A DNA stretch of 64,000 nt, taken from assembly GCA_020161695.1 (NCBI GenBank), contig JAIUOO010000012.1, forward strand, positions 62,001-126,000, given 5' to 3'. Position numbers and translations under genes: made by a program. Source of the DNA: Pseudomonadota bacterium. Lineage in GTDB: Bacteria; Pseudomonadota; Alphaproteobacteria; Rhizobiales; Phreatobacteraceae. This document shows, piece by piece, positions 49,102-60,325 of this stretch. Position 1 is the stretch's first letter. Each line of letters begins with the position of its first letter. The notes beneath the pieces were generated by a model. The model had not been told where the DNA came from. It did no database searches and saw only the letters and a program-made list of their open reading frames with translations.

Positions 49102-50538
49102 ATGTCCTACGACATCATCGTCATCGGCGGCGGTCCGGGCGGCTACGTGGCTGCGATTCGCGCGGCGCAGCTGGGCTTCAAGACGGCGGTGGTGGAACGC
49201 GAGCATCTCGGCGGCATCTGCCTCAACTGGGGCTGCATCCCGACCAAGGCGCTGCTGCGCTCGGCCGAGGTGTTCCACTACGCGACCCACGCGAAGGATT
49301 ATGGCCTGACCATCAACGGCACCGTCGGGTTCGACGCCGCCGCCGTCGTCAAGCGCTCGCGCGGCGTCTCCGCCCAGCTCAATGGCGGCATCGGCTTCCT
49401 GATGAAGAAGAACAAGATCGACGTGATCTGGGGCGAGGCGAGGATCGCCAAGGCTGGCGAGGTCGTGGTCGCGGCCGCATCGAAGCCGGCCGTGCAGCCG
49501 CAGACGCCGCCGCCCAAGGGCACGCTGGGGGCCGGTACCTATTCGGCCAAGCACATCATCGTCGCGACCGGCGCGAGGCCGCGCGCGCTGCCCGGCATCG
49601 AGCCGGACGGCAAGCTGATCTGGACCTATTTCGAGGCGATGAAGCCCGAGGCCTTCCCGAAGAGCCTCATCGTGATGGGCTCCGGCGCGATCGGCATCGA
49701 GTTCGCCTCGTTCTACCGGACGATGGGCGCGGAGGTGACCGTGGTCGAGGTCCTGCCGCAGATCATGCCGGTGGAGGATGCCGAGATATCGGCCCATGCC
49801 CGCAAGCGTTTCGAGAAGCAGGGCATCAAGATCATGACCTCAACCAAGGTCACCAAGGTCGAGAAGGCCGCCAACTCGGTCACCGCCACCGTCGAGGACG
49901 ACAAGGGCCAGAAGCAGACGCTGACCGCGGAACGGCTGATCTCGGCGGTCGGTGTCGTCGGCAATGTCGAGAACCTCGGCCTTGAGGCGGTCGGCGTCGC
50001 CATGGACCGCGGCACGATCAAGACGGACGGTTTCGGCCGCACCAACGTGCCGGGGATCTACGCGATCGGCGATGTCGCGGGGCCGCCGATGCTGGCGCAC
50101 AAGGCCGAGCACGAGGGCGTCATCTGCGTGGAGACCATCAAGGGCCTGCATACCCATGCGATGGACAAGCTGATGATCCCCGGCTGCACCTATTGCCACC
50201 CGCAGGTGGCCTCCGTCGGCCTCACCGAGGCCAAGGCCAAGGAGGCCGGCTACAGCCTCAAGGTCGGCCGCTTCCCGTTCATCGGCAACGGCAAGGCCAT
50301 CGCGCTCGGCGAACCGGACGGCCTCGTGAAGACGATCTTCGACGCCAAGACCGGCAAGCTGATCGGGGCGCACATGGTCGGGGCGGAGGTGACGGAGCTC
50401 ATCCAGGGCTTCGTCGTCGCGATGAACTGCGAGACGACCGAGGAGGAGCTGATCCACACGGTGTTCCCGCATCCGACCCTGTCGGAAATGATGCACGAGA
50501 GCGTCCTCGACGCCTATGGCCGGGTGGTCCACACCTGA
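49102..50538 (+). CDS. lpdA: Dihydrolipoyl dehydrogenase (E3)
   Basis: A 478-residue FAD-dependent enzyme that reoxidises the dihydrolipoyl groups of PDH. FAD motif IVIGGGPGGYVAAIRAAQLG; redox-active disulfide Cys40/Cys45 (GGICLNWGCIPTKALL); NAD motif VMGSGAIGIEFASFY; FAD motif IYAIGDVAGPPMLAHKAEHE; catalytic His-Glu pair in FPHPTLSEMMHES. Last gene of the PDH operon, separated from pdhC by three small envelope genes. Confidence 0.97.
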   Translation: MSYDIIVIGGGPGGYVAAIRAAQLGFKTAVVEREHLGGICLNWGCIPTKALLRSAEVFHYATHAKDYGLTINGTVGFDAAAVVKRSRGVSAQLNGGIGFLMKKNKIDVIWGEARIAKAGEVVVAAASKPAVQPQTPPPKGTLGAGTYSAKHIIVATGARPRALPGIEPDGKLIWTYFEAMKPEAFPKSLIVMGSGAIGIEFASFYRTMGAEVTVVEVLPQIMPVEDAEISAHARKRFEKQGIKIMTSTKVTKVEKAANSVTATVEDDKGQKQTLTAERLISAVGVVGNVENLGLEAVGVAMDRGTIKTDGFGRTNVPGIYAIGDVAGPPMLAHKAEHEGVICVETIKGLHTHAMDKLMIPGCTYCHPQVASVGLTEAKAKEAGYSLKVGRFPFIGNGKAIALGEPDGLVKTIFDAKTGKLIGAHMVGAEVTELIQGFVVAMNCETTEEELIHTVFPHPTLSEMMHESVLDAYGRVVHT

Positions 50539-50969
50539 CGACGGCCGCCCTTCGTCGGCTATCGCCCTGAGCCGGCCATGCGGGACGTGACCGGCGGTTG
50601 CATCGGGTGGATGGGGATAAGTCCGGCCGCCGCTCGGGAAGGCGAAAAAAATCTCATCCCCGCAAGGCCGTGCGCCGCCTGGCTTCGGCCGTCCGTGCAG
50701 CGAGCCGGCCGGCGCTTTTTCGTCCCGAGCCAGTCCCCGGCGATGCGGTCAGCCCTATTCTCCCGGCGGTTGGAACGGGAGGCTCGCGAATGGTTGTCGG
50801 GATCGTTGCCGGGATCGTGCTGTTCGCGCTTCAGGGCGTCCGGTCGCTGGCGGTCGTCGCGCTGGCGCGGTGCGGGCTGAGCGGCATCCGGCGGCCGGCT
50901 CGCTCAACGCAGAAGGGCCGGCGCGAGGCCGACCCTTCCGGAGTTTTCGCGAACGAACGTGGGCGGGCG
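50539..50969. other. Gene-poor stretch after lpdA
   Basis: 431 bases with no supported gene. A 100-codon frame on the plus strand (50578-50880) is low-complexity Arg/Ser-rich and has no family resemblance. A weak CGACG ... CGTCG hairpin follows lpdA, and a good hairpin near the right end belongs to the minus-strand transpeptidase gene. Confidence 0.4.
50912..50938 (-). terminator. Hairpin after L,D-transpeptidase gene
   Basis: On the minus strand GAAGGGTCGGC, loop CTCGC, GCCGGCCCTTC form an 11-bp stem with one G-U pair, 31 bases beyond the transpeptidase stop. The following bases are TGCGTTG, with no T-run. Probable terminator. Confidence 0.5.
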
Positions 50970-51641
50970 TCAGCTGGTGACGGTGGAGCCCGACGGCAGG
51001 ACGATGGCGGTCGCGCCGGTCGGGACGCGGCCATAGAGATCGATGATGTCCTGGTTCAGGAAGCGGATGCAGCCCGACGAGACCTGCGTGCCGATCGTCC
51101 AGGGCTCGGTGGTGCCGTGCAGGCGGTAAAGCGTGTCGCGGTTGCCGCGGTAGAGGTAGAGCGCGCGGGGGCCGAGCGGGTTCTCGGGGCCACCGGGCAG
51201 GCCGCCGGCGTAGGGGCCGTAGCGCTCCGGCTCGCGGCGGATCATGTCGGTGGTGGGGGTCCAGCGCGGCCAGGCGGCCTTGCGGCCGATGGAGGCGATG
51301 CCGGTCAGGTTGAAGCCCTCTTCCTTGCCGACGCCGACGCCGTAGCGCATGGCGCGGCCGCCTTCCATGACGAGATAGGCGTAGCGGGCGGTCGGGTCGA
51401 CGACGATCGTGCCCGGATACTCACGGCCGCGATAGGGAACCTCGCGGCGCCACCAGCGCTCGTCCACCTGCGTCAGGTCGATGGCGGGGATCGGATAGGG
51501 CTCGCCGGAGACCTCGCCATACATGGCGAGGTAATAGGGATCGAACTGCGGAGTACGCACCGCCAGCTCCTCGCGGCGCGTGGTGCACGCGCCCAGGATA
51601 AACGGTGCTCCGAGCACGAAGAAACGGCGATCAACGGTCAT
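50970..51641 (-). CDS. L,D-transpeptidase (YkuD/ErfK family) lipoprotein
   Basis: 223 residues. The start MTVDRRFFVLGAPFILGACT contains a lipobox LGAC with Cys19, so it is a predicted lipoprotein; the RR head is also Tat-like. The YkuD catalytic segment is intact: YRLHGTTEPWTIG, then SSGCIRFLNQDI with the nucleophilic Cys. It cross-links or anchors peptidoglycan or outer-membrane proteins in the periplasm. The ATG at 51641 is favoured by GAGG 6 bases ahead; an ATG directly before it (51644) is possible. Monocistronic by context. Confidence 0.9.
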   Translation of the reverse strand: MTVDRRFFVLGAPFILGACTTRREELAVRTPQFDPYYLAMYGEVSGEPYPIPAIDLTQVDERWWRREVPYRGREYPGTIVVDPTARYAYLVMEGGRAMRYGVGVGKEEGFNLTGIASIGRKAAWPRWTPTTDMIRREPERYGPYAGGLPGGPENPLGPRALYLYRGNRDTLYRLHGTTEPWTIGTQVSSGCIRFLNQDIIDLYGRVPTGATAIVLPSGSTVTS

Positions 51642-51873
51642 CATCAGCCTCAAACTTACCCACGCCGGTTCGGTTCCGGGCGCGGTCTCATGAACCAAGG
51701 GTCGGGTCGTTAGCACCCGCGCGGGGCCGCAAACATGACGAAGTCGTGAGACCGGGGTAATCCGCCGCTACCTGTTGCTGCAGCGCATCACCTGTGTCCC
51801 GCGCACCGCATCGGATCGCGGCATTCGCGCCTACCATGGCAGATGAGGGTTAATTCAAGGCAACCGCGCCGTG

Positions 51874-51890
51874 TGCGCCGCAGAGGCGCA
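51874..51890 (-). terminator. Hairpin after rimO
   Basis: TGCGCC (51874-51879), loop GCAGA, GGCGCA (51885-51890), 9 bases beyond the rimO stop on the minus strand. A 6-bp stem without a T-run, so a weak candidate. Confidence 0.35.
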
Positions 51891-51899
51891 ATCGGCCGG

Positions 51900-53228
51900 T
51901 CAGAGCGCCGCGTGCAGGTCGTATTCGGTGGAGCGGTCGATCTTCACCGTGACCAGTTCGCCCACGGCGAGCTTGCGCCTGGTGTGGATGAAGACCGAGC
52001 CGTCGATCTCCGGGGCATCGCCCTTGGAACGGGCCTTCACGACCGTCGGGCCGACCTCGTCGACGATGACCTGCTGGCGGGTGCCGACCTTCTTCTTCAG
52101 GCGGCGGGCGGAGATTTCCGCCTGCTTCTTCATGAAGCGATGCCAGCGCTTGTCCATGACCTCCGGCGGCACGTGGCCTTCGAGCGTGTTGGAGGTCGCG
52201 CCCGCGACCGGCTCGTATTTGAAGCAGCCGACGCGGTCGAGCTGCACCTCGTCCAGCCAGTCGAGCAGGAAGGAGAACTCGTCCTCGGTCTCGCCGGGAA
52301 AGCCGGTGATGAAGGTCGAGCGGATCGTCAGGTCCGGGCAGACCTCGCGCCACGACCGGATGCGGTCGGCGGTCTTTTCCTGATGCGCCGGGCGCTTCAT
52401 GCGCCGGAGAACATCGGGATGGGCGTGCTGGAAGGGTATGTCGATGTAGGGGAGGATCTTGCCCTCGGCCATCAGCGGGATGACCTCGTCGACATGCGGG
52501 TAGGGGTAGACGTACTGCATCCGCACCCAGACGCCGAGCTCGCCCATGGCCTGCGCGAGGTCGAGGAACTTGGTCCGCCAGGTGCGGTCGCGCCACTGGC
52601 TCTCGGCATATTTCGTGTCGATGCCGTAGGCCGAGGTGTCCTGGCTGATGACCATGATCTCCTTGACGCCGGCGGCGACCAGCTTCTCGGCCTCGCGCAT
52701 CACCTCGCCAAGCGGGCGGGAGACGAGATCGCCTCTGAGCTTGGGGATGATGCAGAAGGTGCAGCGGTTGTTGCAGCCTTCGGAAATCTTCAGATAGGCG
52801 TAGTGGCGCGGCGTCAGCTTGATGCCCTGCGGCGGCACGAGGTCGAGATAGGGCTGGTGCTGCGGCGGCGCGGCCTCGTGGACTGCGGCGAGCACGCTCT
52901 CATATTGCTGCGGCCCGGTGATCGCGAGGACGGAGGGGTGCGCCGCGCGGATCTGCTCGGGCTCGGCGCCCATGCAGCCGGTGACGATGACGCGGCCGTT
53001 CTCCTTCAGCGCATCGCCGATGGCGGCGAGGCTCTCGGCCTTGGCGCTGTCGAGGAAGCCGCAGGTATTGACCAGGACGAGGTCGGCGCCCTGATGGTTG
53101 CGCGCGAGCTCATAGCCCTCGGCCCTCAGCCGCGTGATGATGCGTTCGGAATCGACCAGCGCCTTCGGGCAACCGAGCGAGACGAACGAGATTTTCGGCG
53201 CGGGCGAGGGGGCGGGGGTTGCGGTCAT
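51900..53228 (-). CDS. rimO: Ribosomal protein S12 methylthiotransferase RimO
   Basis: A 442-residue radical-SAM enzyme that methylthiolates the conserved Asp of ribosomal protein S12. The N-terminal cluster-binding domain has Cys in [22 protein letters not shown] and [10 protein letters not shown]. The radical-SAM cluster is C-x3-C-x2-C in [19 protein letters not shown]-terminal TRAM domain follows (about 375-440, [20 protein letters not shown]). The presence of [20 protein letters not shown] and the S12-type spacing favour RimO over MiaB. Confidence 0.96.
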   Translation of the reverse strand: MTATPAPSPAPKISFVSLGCPKALVDSERIITRLRAEGYELARNHQGADLVLVNTCGFLDSAKAESLAAIGDALKENGRVIVTGCMGAEPEQIRAAHPSVLAITGPQQYESVLAAVHEAAPPQHQPYLDLVPPQGIKLTPRHYAYLKISEGCNNRCTFCIIPKLRGDLVSRPLGEVMREAEKLVAAGVKEIMVISQDTSAYGIDTKYAESQWRDRTWRTKFLDLAQAMGELGVWVRMQYVYPYPHVDEVIPLMAEGKILPYIDIPFQHAHPDVLRRMKRPAHQEKTADRIRSWREVCPDLTIRSTFITGFPGETEDEFSFLLDWLDEVQLDRVGCFKYEPVAGATSNTLEGHVPPEVMDKRWHRFMKKQAEISARRLKKKVGTRQQVIVDEVGPTVVKARSKGDAPEIDGSVFIHTRRKLAVGELVTVKIDRSTEYDLHAAL

Positions 53229-53341
53229 CGCGGCTCTGGCTTCCGGAAAGCGCCGCCTTTAGGGCAATCGGCGCGCGCCGACAAGCATTGCCGCTGGTTC
53301 CGCTTGTCTCCGCGCCTAAGCTTTGGCAGGAAGGCGGCACC

Positions 53342-53431
53342 GGAGAGGTGGCCGAGTGGTTTAAGGCAGCGGTCTTGAAAACCGCCGTGGGTTCACGCCC
53401 ACCGTGAGTTCGAATCTCACCCTCTCCGCCA
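53342..53431 (+). tRNA. tRNA-Ser (anticodon UGA)
   Basis: A 90-base class II tRNA. The acceptor stem GGAGAGG (53342-53348) pairs with CCTCTCC (53421-53427), followed by G and an encoded CCA. Anticodon stem GCGGT/ACCGC with loop CTTGAAA places TGA at 53376-53378. A long variable arm (CGTGGGTTCACGCCCACCG) and the TGAG-TTCGAAT-CTCA T arm are present. Reads UCA and, with wobble, other UCN serine codons. It lies between rimO and the ABC-F gene and is transcribed against both. Confidence 0.97.
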
Positions 53432-53528
53432 TTTCCCTGTCCAAGCCATTGCGCTGCTGGCGCTTTCGCCGGCACCCGGAGCAGTGCCGGTCATTGGGCT
53501 CGGGACGCGCGGATAGGAAAGAGCGCGA

Positions 53529-55151
<1,623 letters not shown>

Positions 55152-55234
55152 ACGCGCGGGCTACCCGATGAGACTGTGTTGCCGGGGGCCATACGCCATG
55201 CCGAGGGCGGGGGAAAGGGCGGCAGGGTGTCGAA

Positions 55235-55260
55235 ATGGTGCGCCGCACCCGGCGCGCCAT
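55235..55260 (-). terminator. Hairpin after the NitT/TauT-type ABC operon
   Basis: ATGGTGCGCCG (55235-55245), loop CACC, CGGCGCGCCAT (55250-55260): an 11-bp stem with one G-T pair, 16 bases beyond the permease stop on the minus strand. No T-run follows. Probable 3' boundary of the ABC transporter operon. Confidence 0.5.
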
Positions 55261-55276
55261 GCCTCCGCGTTCGGGT

Positions 55277-56044
55277 CTAATGCGTCTTCCGCCAGGCAAG
55301 CAGCCGGCGTTCGACCTCGGCGATGATGGCCGCCGCGAGATAGCCGACCGCACCCAGAAGGATGACGCCGGCGAAGAGATCGGGCGAGCGGAACATGCGG
55401 GCCGAGATCAGGATCCACTGGCCGAGCCCGTCGAGCCCCGCGACGATTTCGCAGACGACCGACAGGATGAGCGCCACCGTCAGGCTGACGCGCATGCCGG
55501 CGAGGATGTCGGGCATGGCGGAGGGCAGGGATATCTTCGTGACGGTTTCCAGCCGCGACAGGTTCAGGGCGCGCGCGACCTCAAGGAGGCGCGGCTCGAC
55601 GCCGGCATAGCCCTGGATGGTCGCCAGCAGCATGGGCCAGAGCGTGCCGAAAGCGATGACGAAGATCGCCATGCCTTCGCTGAGCCCGTAGAGCGCGATG
55701 GCCACCGGAATGATGGCGGAGACGGGCAGGGGACGCAGGAATTCCAGCGACGGCGCCACATAGATGCGCGCGCGTCGCGACGAGCCAATCAGCGAGCCGA
55801 GCGCAATGGCGGCGATGGAGGCCGCCAGCCAGCCGAAGGTCATGTGCCTCAGCGTGCCGACGAGCTTGCCGCCGAGACCGCGGTCGGTGAAGCCGTTGAC
55901 CAGCGCCGCCCAGGCCCGGTCGGGACCGGGCAAGAAGATCGGCGAGATCAGCTGCGCGTTGGCGACGAGCTGCCACGCCACGACGAGGCTGGCGGCGAAG
56001 GCGAAACTGGCGATCCGCCAGGAAATCTGCGCGAGCGGCGTCAT
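55277..56044 (-). CDS. NitT/TauT-type ABC transporter permease (second)
   Basis: 255 residues with about six hydrophobic segments. The EAA loop EPRLLEVARALNLSRLETVT (about 155) followed by KISLPSAMPDILAGMR is the cassette-contact motif of the binding-protein-dependent permease family (BPD_transp_1). N-terminal IFLPGPDRAWAALVNG is typical of NitT/TauT/SsuC permeases. The ATG overlaps the stop of the first permease (ATGA). Likely part of a heterodimeric permease with it. Confidence 0.88.
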   Translation of the reverse strand: MTPLAQISWRIASFAFAASLVVAWQLVANAQLISPIFLPGPDRAWAALVNGFTDRGLGGKLVGTLRHMTFGWLAASIAAIALGSLIGSSRRARIYVAPSLEFLRPLPVSAIIPVAIALYGLSEGMAIFVIAFGTLWPMLLATIQGYAGVEPRLLEVARALNLSRLETVTKISLPSAMPDILAGMRVSLTVALILSVVCEIVAGLDGLGQWILISARMFRSPDLFAGVILLGAVGYLAAAIIAEVERRLLAWRKTH

Positions 56045-56805
56045 CGCATCGCCTCCGAGACAGCGGCACGGCCGAACAGGTGGCGCTGCGCCAGCAGCAG
56101 GGCCGCATTCCAGAGGAAACCGACAATGCCGATCCAGAGGAGATAGCCGAGCATCACGTCCGGCCGCAGCGCCTGCTGCGCCGTCATCATGGCGTGGCCG
56201 AGCCCCTGCGGGTTGATGGTGATCTCGACCGTCACGGCGACGATCAGGGCCGCGCCGGCCGCGAGCCGGAAGGCGACGAAGATCTGCGGCAGGGCGGCCG
56301 GCAGGACGATCTTGGTGACGCGCGCGAAGGGCGACAGGCGCAATGCGCGGGCGACCTCCATGAGGCGCGGCTCGACGCCCCTGACCGCCGAGCGCGTCAG
56401 GATCAGCGTCGCGAAGAGGCAGGTCTTGGCGACGATCGAGAATTCCAGGGCATAGCCGAAGCCGAAAACCATCAGGCCGATCGGCAGCAGCGCGACCGAA
56501 GGGATCGGCCGGATCGACTCGATGGACACTTCCAGCAGCCGGTCGAGCGGTGGCAGAAGGCCGGTCAGCACGCCGAGCAGCAGCCCGATCGACGATCCGA
56601 TGCCAAGGCCGATGATCGCGCCGAGCAGGGTGTCGCGGGTCGCCAGCAGCACCGAGCCGTCGGCAAGGCCTTGCGCCAGCGCCATGACGGCAGCGGATGG
56701 CGGCGCCAGAGCGTCGCTGGCGATCGGGAAGGCCCTGAGCCAGATCTCGAAGGCCAGCACTGCCAGAGCCGGCAGGATGAGCCCTTTCAGCCGATCCGAG
56801 GACAT
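56041..56805 (-). CDS. NitT/TauT-type ABC transporter permease (first)
   Basis: 254 residues, about six hydrophobic segments, with the EAA loop EPRLMEVARALRLSPFARVT and KIVLPAALPQIFVAFRLAAG, and N-terminal APPSAAVMALAQGLADGSVL. Start ATG 56805 within TGATG overlapping the ATPase stop; a GTG at 56808 would add one residue. The two permeases differ enough to act as a heterodimer. The substrate is not identifiable from the sequence. Confidence 0.88.
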   Translation of the reverse strand: MSSDRLKGLILPALAVLAFEIWLRAFPIASDALAPPSAAVMALAQGLADGSVLLATRDTLLGAIIGLGIGSSIGLLLGVLTGLLPPLDRLLEVSIESIRPIPSVALLPIGLMVFGFGYALEFSIVAKTCLFATLILTRSAVRGVEPRLMEVARALRLSPFARVTKIVLPAALPQIFVAFRLAAGAALIVAVTVEITINPQGLGHAMMTAQQALRPDVMLGYLLWIGIVGFLWNAALLLAQRHLFGRAAVSEAMR

Positions 56806-57602
56806 CACCGGTGGCCCTCCGACTTCTCGATGAAGTCGAACAATTCGCGCCGCAGCCTGAGGAATTCGGGTTCCTCACGGGTGGCGAGCTGGCTGCGCGG
56901 CCGCGGCAGATGGACGTCGATCTCGATGCCGACACGACCGGGATGGGGCAACAGGCCGATGACGCGGTCGCCGAGATAGATCGCCTCTTCGAGGTCATGG
57001 GTGACGAAGATGATGGTCGCGCCGGAATCGGCATGCAGGGCCAGCGTCTCGTCCTGAAGCGACTGGCGGGTCATGGCGTCCAGCGCGCCGAAGGGCTCGT
57101 CCATCAGAAGCGCCTGCGGCTCCTGTGCGAGGCAGCGGGCGATCTGAAGGCGCTGCTGCATGCCGCCGGACATTTCGGTGGGATATTTGTCAGCGTGGTC
57201 GGCGAGGCCGACCTTGGCGAGGCTGGCCTCGATCCGGCCCTTGCGCTCGGCGGCCGGTACTTTCGCGGCCTCCAGAGCGAGTGCCACGTTGCCGGTCGCG
57301 GTGCGCCAGGGCAGCAGGGCCCGGCCATAGTCCTGGAAGATGATGGCGACGTCCTGGCGCGGCATGGTCATCGGCGCGCCGTCGAACAGCACGGAACCCT
57401 GCGAGGGGCGATAGAGGCCCCCTGCAAGGCGCAGCAGCGTGGTCTTGCCGCAGCCGGAGGCGCCGACGATGCAGAGGATCTCGCCCTTGCGGACGGTGAT
57501 CTCGATGCCGTTCAGGATCAGCTTGCCGCCGAGGGTGAGACCGACGTCGCGAAATTCGTAAAGCGACTGCCGGCCGGCGGAGTTCATTGCACTGTCGGTC
57601 AT
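56805..57602 (-). CDS. NitT/TauT-type ABC transporter ATP-binding protein
   Basis: 265 residues. Walker [17 protein letters not shown] (about 48), Q-loop [15 protein letters not shown], signature [16 protein letters not shown], Walker [17 protein letters not shown] and H-loop [16 protein letters not shown]. The PWRT after the Q-loop and EEAIYLGDR are typical of the SsuB/TauB/NrtD subfamily (sulfonate, taurine, nitrate, pyrimidine precursors). The ATG overlaps the stop of the GntR gene, so the regulator and transporter are cotranslated. Confidence 0.92.
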   Translation of the reverse strand: MTDSAMNSAGRQSLYEFRDVGLTLGGKLILNGIEITVRKGEILCIVGASGCGKTTLLRLAGGLYRPSQGSVLFDGAPMTMPRQDVAIIFQDYGRALLPWRTATGNVALALEAAKVPAAERKGRIEASLAKVGLADHADKYPTEMSGGMQQRLQIARCLAQEPQALLMDEPFGALDAMTRQSLQDETLALHADSGATIIFVTHDLEEAIYLGDRVIGLLPHPGRVGIEIDVHLPRPRSQLATREEPEFLRLRRELFDFIEKSEGHR

Positions 57603-58297
57603 GGCGTTCCCGTCTCGGGATAGACGTATTTGAGCGTCGAATGGATGTGGGCGATCAGTTCGGCGCGGGCCGCATCGAAGCCGCGCTCGAGCACGCGGTT
57701 TGCGAGTCGCTCGTGGGACGCGATGAACCGGTCGGGGTCGGAGAACTGCTTCATCATGATCCGCCGGTAGCGATAGGCCTGATCGTAGAGATCGGAGATC
57801 GCCTGTCTCAGCCGCGCCGAACCGGCCGCGCCGATCAGCTCCGAGTGGAAGGTCTTGTGGAGTTCGTCGAACTCCTCCGTGCCTTCGCCGAAGGCCGCGC
57901 CGTGGCGGGCCACGTAGCGCTTCAGCCGGTGGAAGCTCGCGAGGATCGCAGCCTCCCAGCCATCCGCGCCGTTCTCGATGGACAGCCGCAGCGCCTCGGT
58001 TTCAAGGACGCAGCGGATGTTGGTGATGTCGGCAAGGTCGCTCCGCTCCAGCGGCGCGACGCGGAAGCCGCGCTGGCCGATGGCGATGATCAGATCGCGC
58101 GAGGCCAGCCGCGACAGAGCTTCCCGCACGGGCGTCGCCCCGATGCCGTAGCGCTGCACGAGACCGACGACACCGAGCCGTGACCCCGGTTGCAGCGATC
58201 CAGCGAGAATGTCCCGCTGGATCATCGCGATGGCCCGGTCGGTCAGCGTGTCCTGGACCGGTGCGGGATTGGGGGCTGCGGCGAGCGAACGCGCCAT
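57599..58297 (-). CDS. GntR-family (FCD/FadR-type) transcriptional regulator
   Basis: 232 residues. N-terminal winged helix (about 15-75: [40 protein letters not shown]) and a C-terminal all-helical FCD domain (about 85-220) with the metal/ligand Asp and His residues of [14 protein letters not shown] and [12 protein letters not shown]. Such regulators respond to small organic acids. It lies between the binding-protein gene and the ATPase gene, so it is cotranscribed and probably autoregulates the operon and perhaps the divergent gene at 59322. Confidence 0.9.
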   Translation of the reverse strand: MARSLAAAPNPAPVQDTLTDRAIAMIQRDILAGSLQPGSRLGVVGLVQRYGIGATPVREALSRLASRDLIIAIGQRGFRVAPLERSDLADITNIRCVLETEALRLSIENGADGWEAAILASFHRLKRYVARHGAAFGEGTEEFDELHKTFHSELIGAAGSARLRQAISDLYDQAYRYRRIMMKQFSDPDRFIASHERLANRVLERGFDAARAELIAHIHSTLKYVYPETGTP

Positions 58298-58307
58298 AAG
58301 CGGCCTC

Positions 58308-59240
58308 TCAGGGAAGGATGAGGGTCTCGGGATTCGGCGTGCCCTGGAGCAGCTTCTGCTGCTTCATGACCTCGATCCACCAGCGCAGGTCGTTGGCGAC
58401 CAGGGCCGGCTGCTGCCGGCTGCGCGGGACGGAGCGGACCAGCTCGATCTGCTGCTTGGTGAAATTGGCGATCGACTGGGTGGCCTTCGCGTCATCGGTA
58501 TTGGCGATCTCGGCCGCCTCGCGGATCGCGGCGCGGAAGGCCGCGACGGCCTGCGGGTTCTGCGCAGCCCAGGCGCGGGCCGCCGCGTAGAAGATGATCG
58601 GGTCGGTGCGGTTGAGCTCGGCGACATAGCGCGCGCCGACCGTGCCGACGCCGGCCTGAACCATGCGGGCGACCGTCGGTTCGCCGGCCAGCACCACGTC
58701 CACTGCCTGCGAGCGCACGACGTCCGCCATGGTCGGGAAGCTGACCTCGACGAAATTGACGCGGGCGGGATCGACGCCGCCTTCCATCAGCCACTTGACG
58801 AAGAGCACGTGCAGATAGGCGCCGAAGCCCGGAGCGCCGACCTTCCGCCCGACGAAATCGGCGGGCTTGGACAGCGTCAGGCCGTTGCGGACGAAGGCCG
58901 CGACGACCGGATTGGTCACCGGCGACATGACCGAGGCGCCGGCCACCGCCACGATGGGCAGGCCGCCGTCCGCCGCCTGAAGGAAGACGCTCGAGGTCGG
59001 GCCGCCGATCTGGATCGAGTTCGACAGCAGCGCCGCCGGGATGTTCGAGTTGATGCCGATCAGCACCATCTCGGCCTCGATGCCGTGACGGCGGAAGATG
59101 CCCTGGTCGACGGCGATCATCGCCGAGGAGCAATCGCTCGTCGCCGTGCAGCCGATCTTGATGCGGTGCTGGGCGCTGGCGGCGCCCTGCGCCATCAGCA
59201 GCGCGGCGGATGCCGCGAGAAAGAGTGCGAGCTTCTTCAT
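58308..59240 (-). CDS. NitT/TauT-type ABC substrate-binding protein
   Basis: 310 residues with a signal peptide (about 1-23, LFLAASAALLMAQGAASAQ). KIGCTATSDCSSAMIAVDQG and FRRHGIEAEMVLIGINSNIP, then GAPGFGAYLHVLFVKWLMEG, follow the NMT1/SsuA-like periplasmic binding fold. First gene of the operon, 10 bases before gntR. The ligand-site residues give no clear clue; context (next to FAH- and cyclase-family hydrolases) suggests an aromatic or other organic acid rather than nitrate. Confidence 0.88.
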   Translation of the reverse strand: MKKLALFLAASAALLMAQGAASAQHRIKIGCTATSDCSSAMIAVDQGIFRRHGIEAEMVLIGINSNIPAALLSNSIQIGGPTSSVFLQAADGGLPIVAVAGASVMSPVTNPVVAAFVRNGLTLSKPADFVGRKVGAPGFGAYLHVLFVKWLMEGGVDPARVNFVEVSFPTMADVVRSQAVDVVLAGEPTVARMVQAGVGTVGARYVAELNRTDPIIFYAAARAWAAQNPQAVAAFRAAIREAAEIANTDDAKATQSIANFTKQQIELVRSVPRSRQQPALVANDLRWWIEVMKQQKLLQGTPNPETLILP

Positions 59241-59321
59241 GTTGACCTCCCGAGTGCGGTTGTTGACTTCAGTGTTTTATCGATATTTCATCCTTATATA
59301 TTTTCTCAAGGGGAGCAAGCC
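59241..59321. promoter_or_regulatory. Divergent promoter region with TATCGATA palindrome
   Basis: This 81-base gap between the divergent binding-protein gene and the FAH-family gene is conspicuously AT-rich. It contains TTGACT (59263-59268 region), a perfect 8-base palindrome TATCGATA (59278-59285) and TTATATATTT downstream. It is the natural site for promoters in both directions and for the GntR regulator; the palindrome is a candidate operator half-site. Exact promoter elements are not resolved. Confidence 0.45.
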
Positions 59322-60311
59322 GTGAAACTGGCGACCATCGTCCACCAGAATGCAGAGAAGGTTGCCATCGTGCTGGGCGATGGCGCTGAATTTTTTGACG
59401 TCGCCGCCGCGGCACGCCGCAGCGGGCAGGGCGCAGGGCACTTCGGCTCGATGCTCGACCTCATCGACGGCGGCGATCGCGCGCTGGACGCGGCGCGCGG
59501 CCTGATCGATGCGCGAGGCGGCGAGGCCGACCTCCGCTATGGCGCAGGCGACGTCGCCCTGCTCGCGCCGCTGCCGCTGCCCCGCCAGATGCGCGACGGC
59601 ATGTCCTTCCCGCAGCACATCCTGCAGAGCCCCAAGGGCAGTGCGAAGATGGCGGCACGCGCGCGCGGCGACATGGCGGAGCTGAAGCGCCTCGAGGCGG
59701 AGCCGCTCGGCGAACTGCCGGAGGTCTACCGGCAGGTGCCGATCTACTACATCACCAACCGCTTCACGGTGGGCGCGCCGGGCTCGACGGTGAACTGGCC
59801 GAAATACAGCAAGGTGATGGATTACGAGCTGGAGCTCGGCTGCATCACCAAGGGCAAGGGCGCCGACATTTCCGCCGCCAGGGCCAAGGACCACATTTTC
59901 GGCTTCACGATCTTCAACGACTTCTCGGCGCGCGACGCGCAGCGCATCGAGATGGCCGGGCGACTCGGACCGGCCAAGGGCAAGAGCTTCAACAACAGCA
60001 ACGTGCTGGGACCGTGGATCGTCACCTATGACGAGATCGGCGATCCCTATTCGCTCCGCATGCAGGCGCGGATCAACGGCGAGACGGTCTGCGACAATGT
60101 CAGCAAGGGCATGCTGTTCTCGTTCGAGCAGATCATCGCGCACATGTCGCAGGACGAGACGATCATGCCCGGCGAGTTCATCGGGTCCGGAACGGTCGGC
60201 AACGGCTGCGGGCTGGAGAACGGCCGCCTGCTGAGCGACGGCGACCGGATCGAGCTCGAGATCGAGAAGATCGGTGTGCTGGCGAACTCGGTCCGGGTCC
60301 AGAAGGCCTGA
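59322..60311 (+). CDS. Fumarylacetoacetate hydrolase-family protein
   Basis: 329 residues from a GTG preceded by AAGGGGAGC. The FAH fold is clear: YYITNRFTVGAPGSTVNWPK, VMDYELELGCITKGKGADIS with the metal-ligand Glu residues, DHIFGFTIFNDFSARDAQRI, and TIMPGEFIGSGTVGNGCGLE. Members hydrolyse C-C bonds in 4-oxo acids, decarboxylate or isomerise ring-cleavage products; the exact reaction is not evident. It is divergent from the NitT/TauT-type operon and convergent with the cyclase gene across a strong hairpin. Confidence 0.9.
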   Translation: MKLATIVHQNAEKVAIVLGDGAEFFDVAAAARRSGQGAGHFGSMLDLIDGGDRALDAARGLIDARGGEADLRYGAGDVALLAPLPLPRQMRDGMSFPQHILQSPKGSAKMAARARGDMAELKRLEAEPLGELPEVYRQVPIYYITNRFTVGAPGSTVNWPKYSKVMDYELELGCITKGKGADISAARAKDHIFGFTIFNDFSARDAQRIEMAGRLGPAKGKSFNNSNVLGPWIVTYDEIGDPYSLRMQARINGETVCDNVSKGMLFSFEQIIAHMSQDETIMPGEFIGSGTVGNGCGLENGRLLSDGDRIELEIEKIGVLANSVRVQKA

Positions 60312-60325
60312 CCTGCCCTGGACGA

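Noticed and set aside
50578..50880. 100-codon frame after lpdA
   Set aside because: Arg/Ser-rich, no signal or family resemblance, and no convincing ribosome-binding site.
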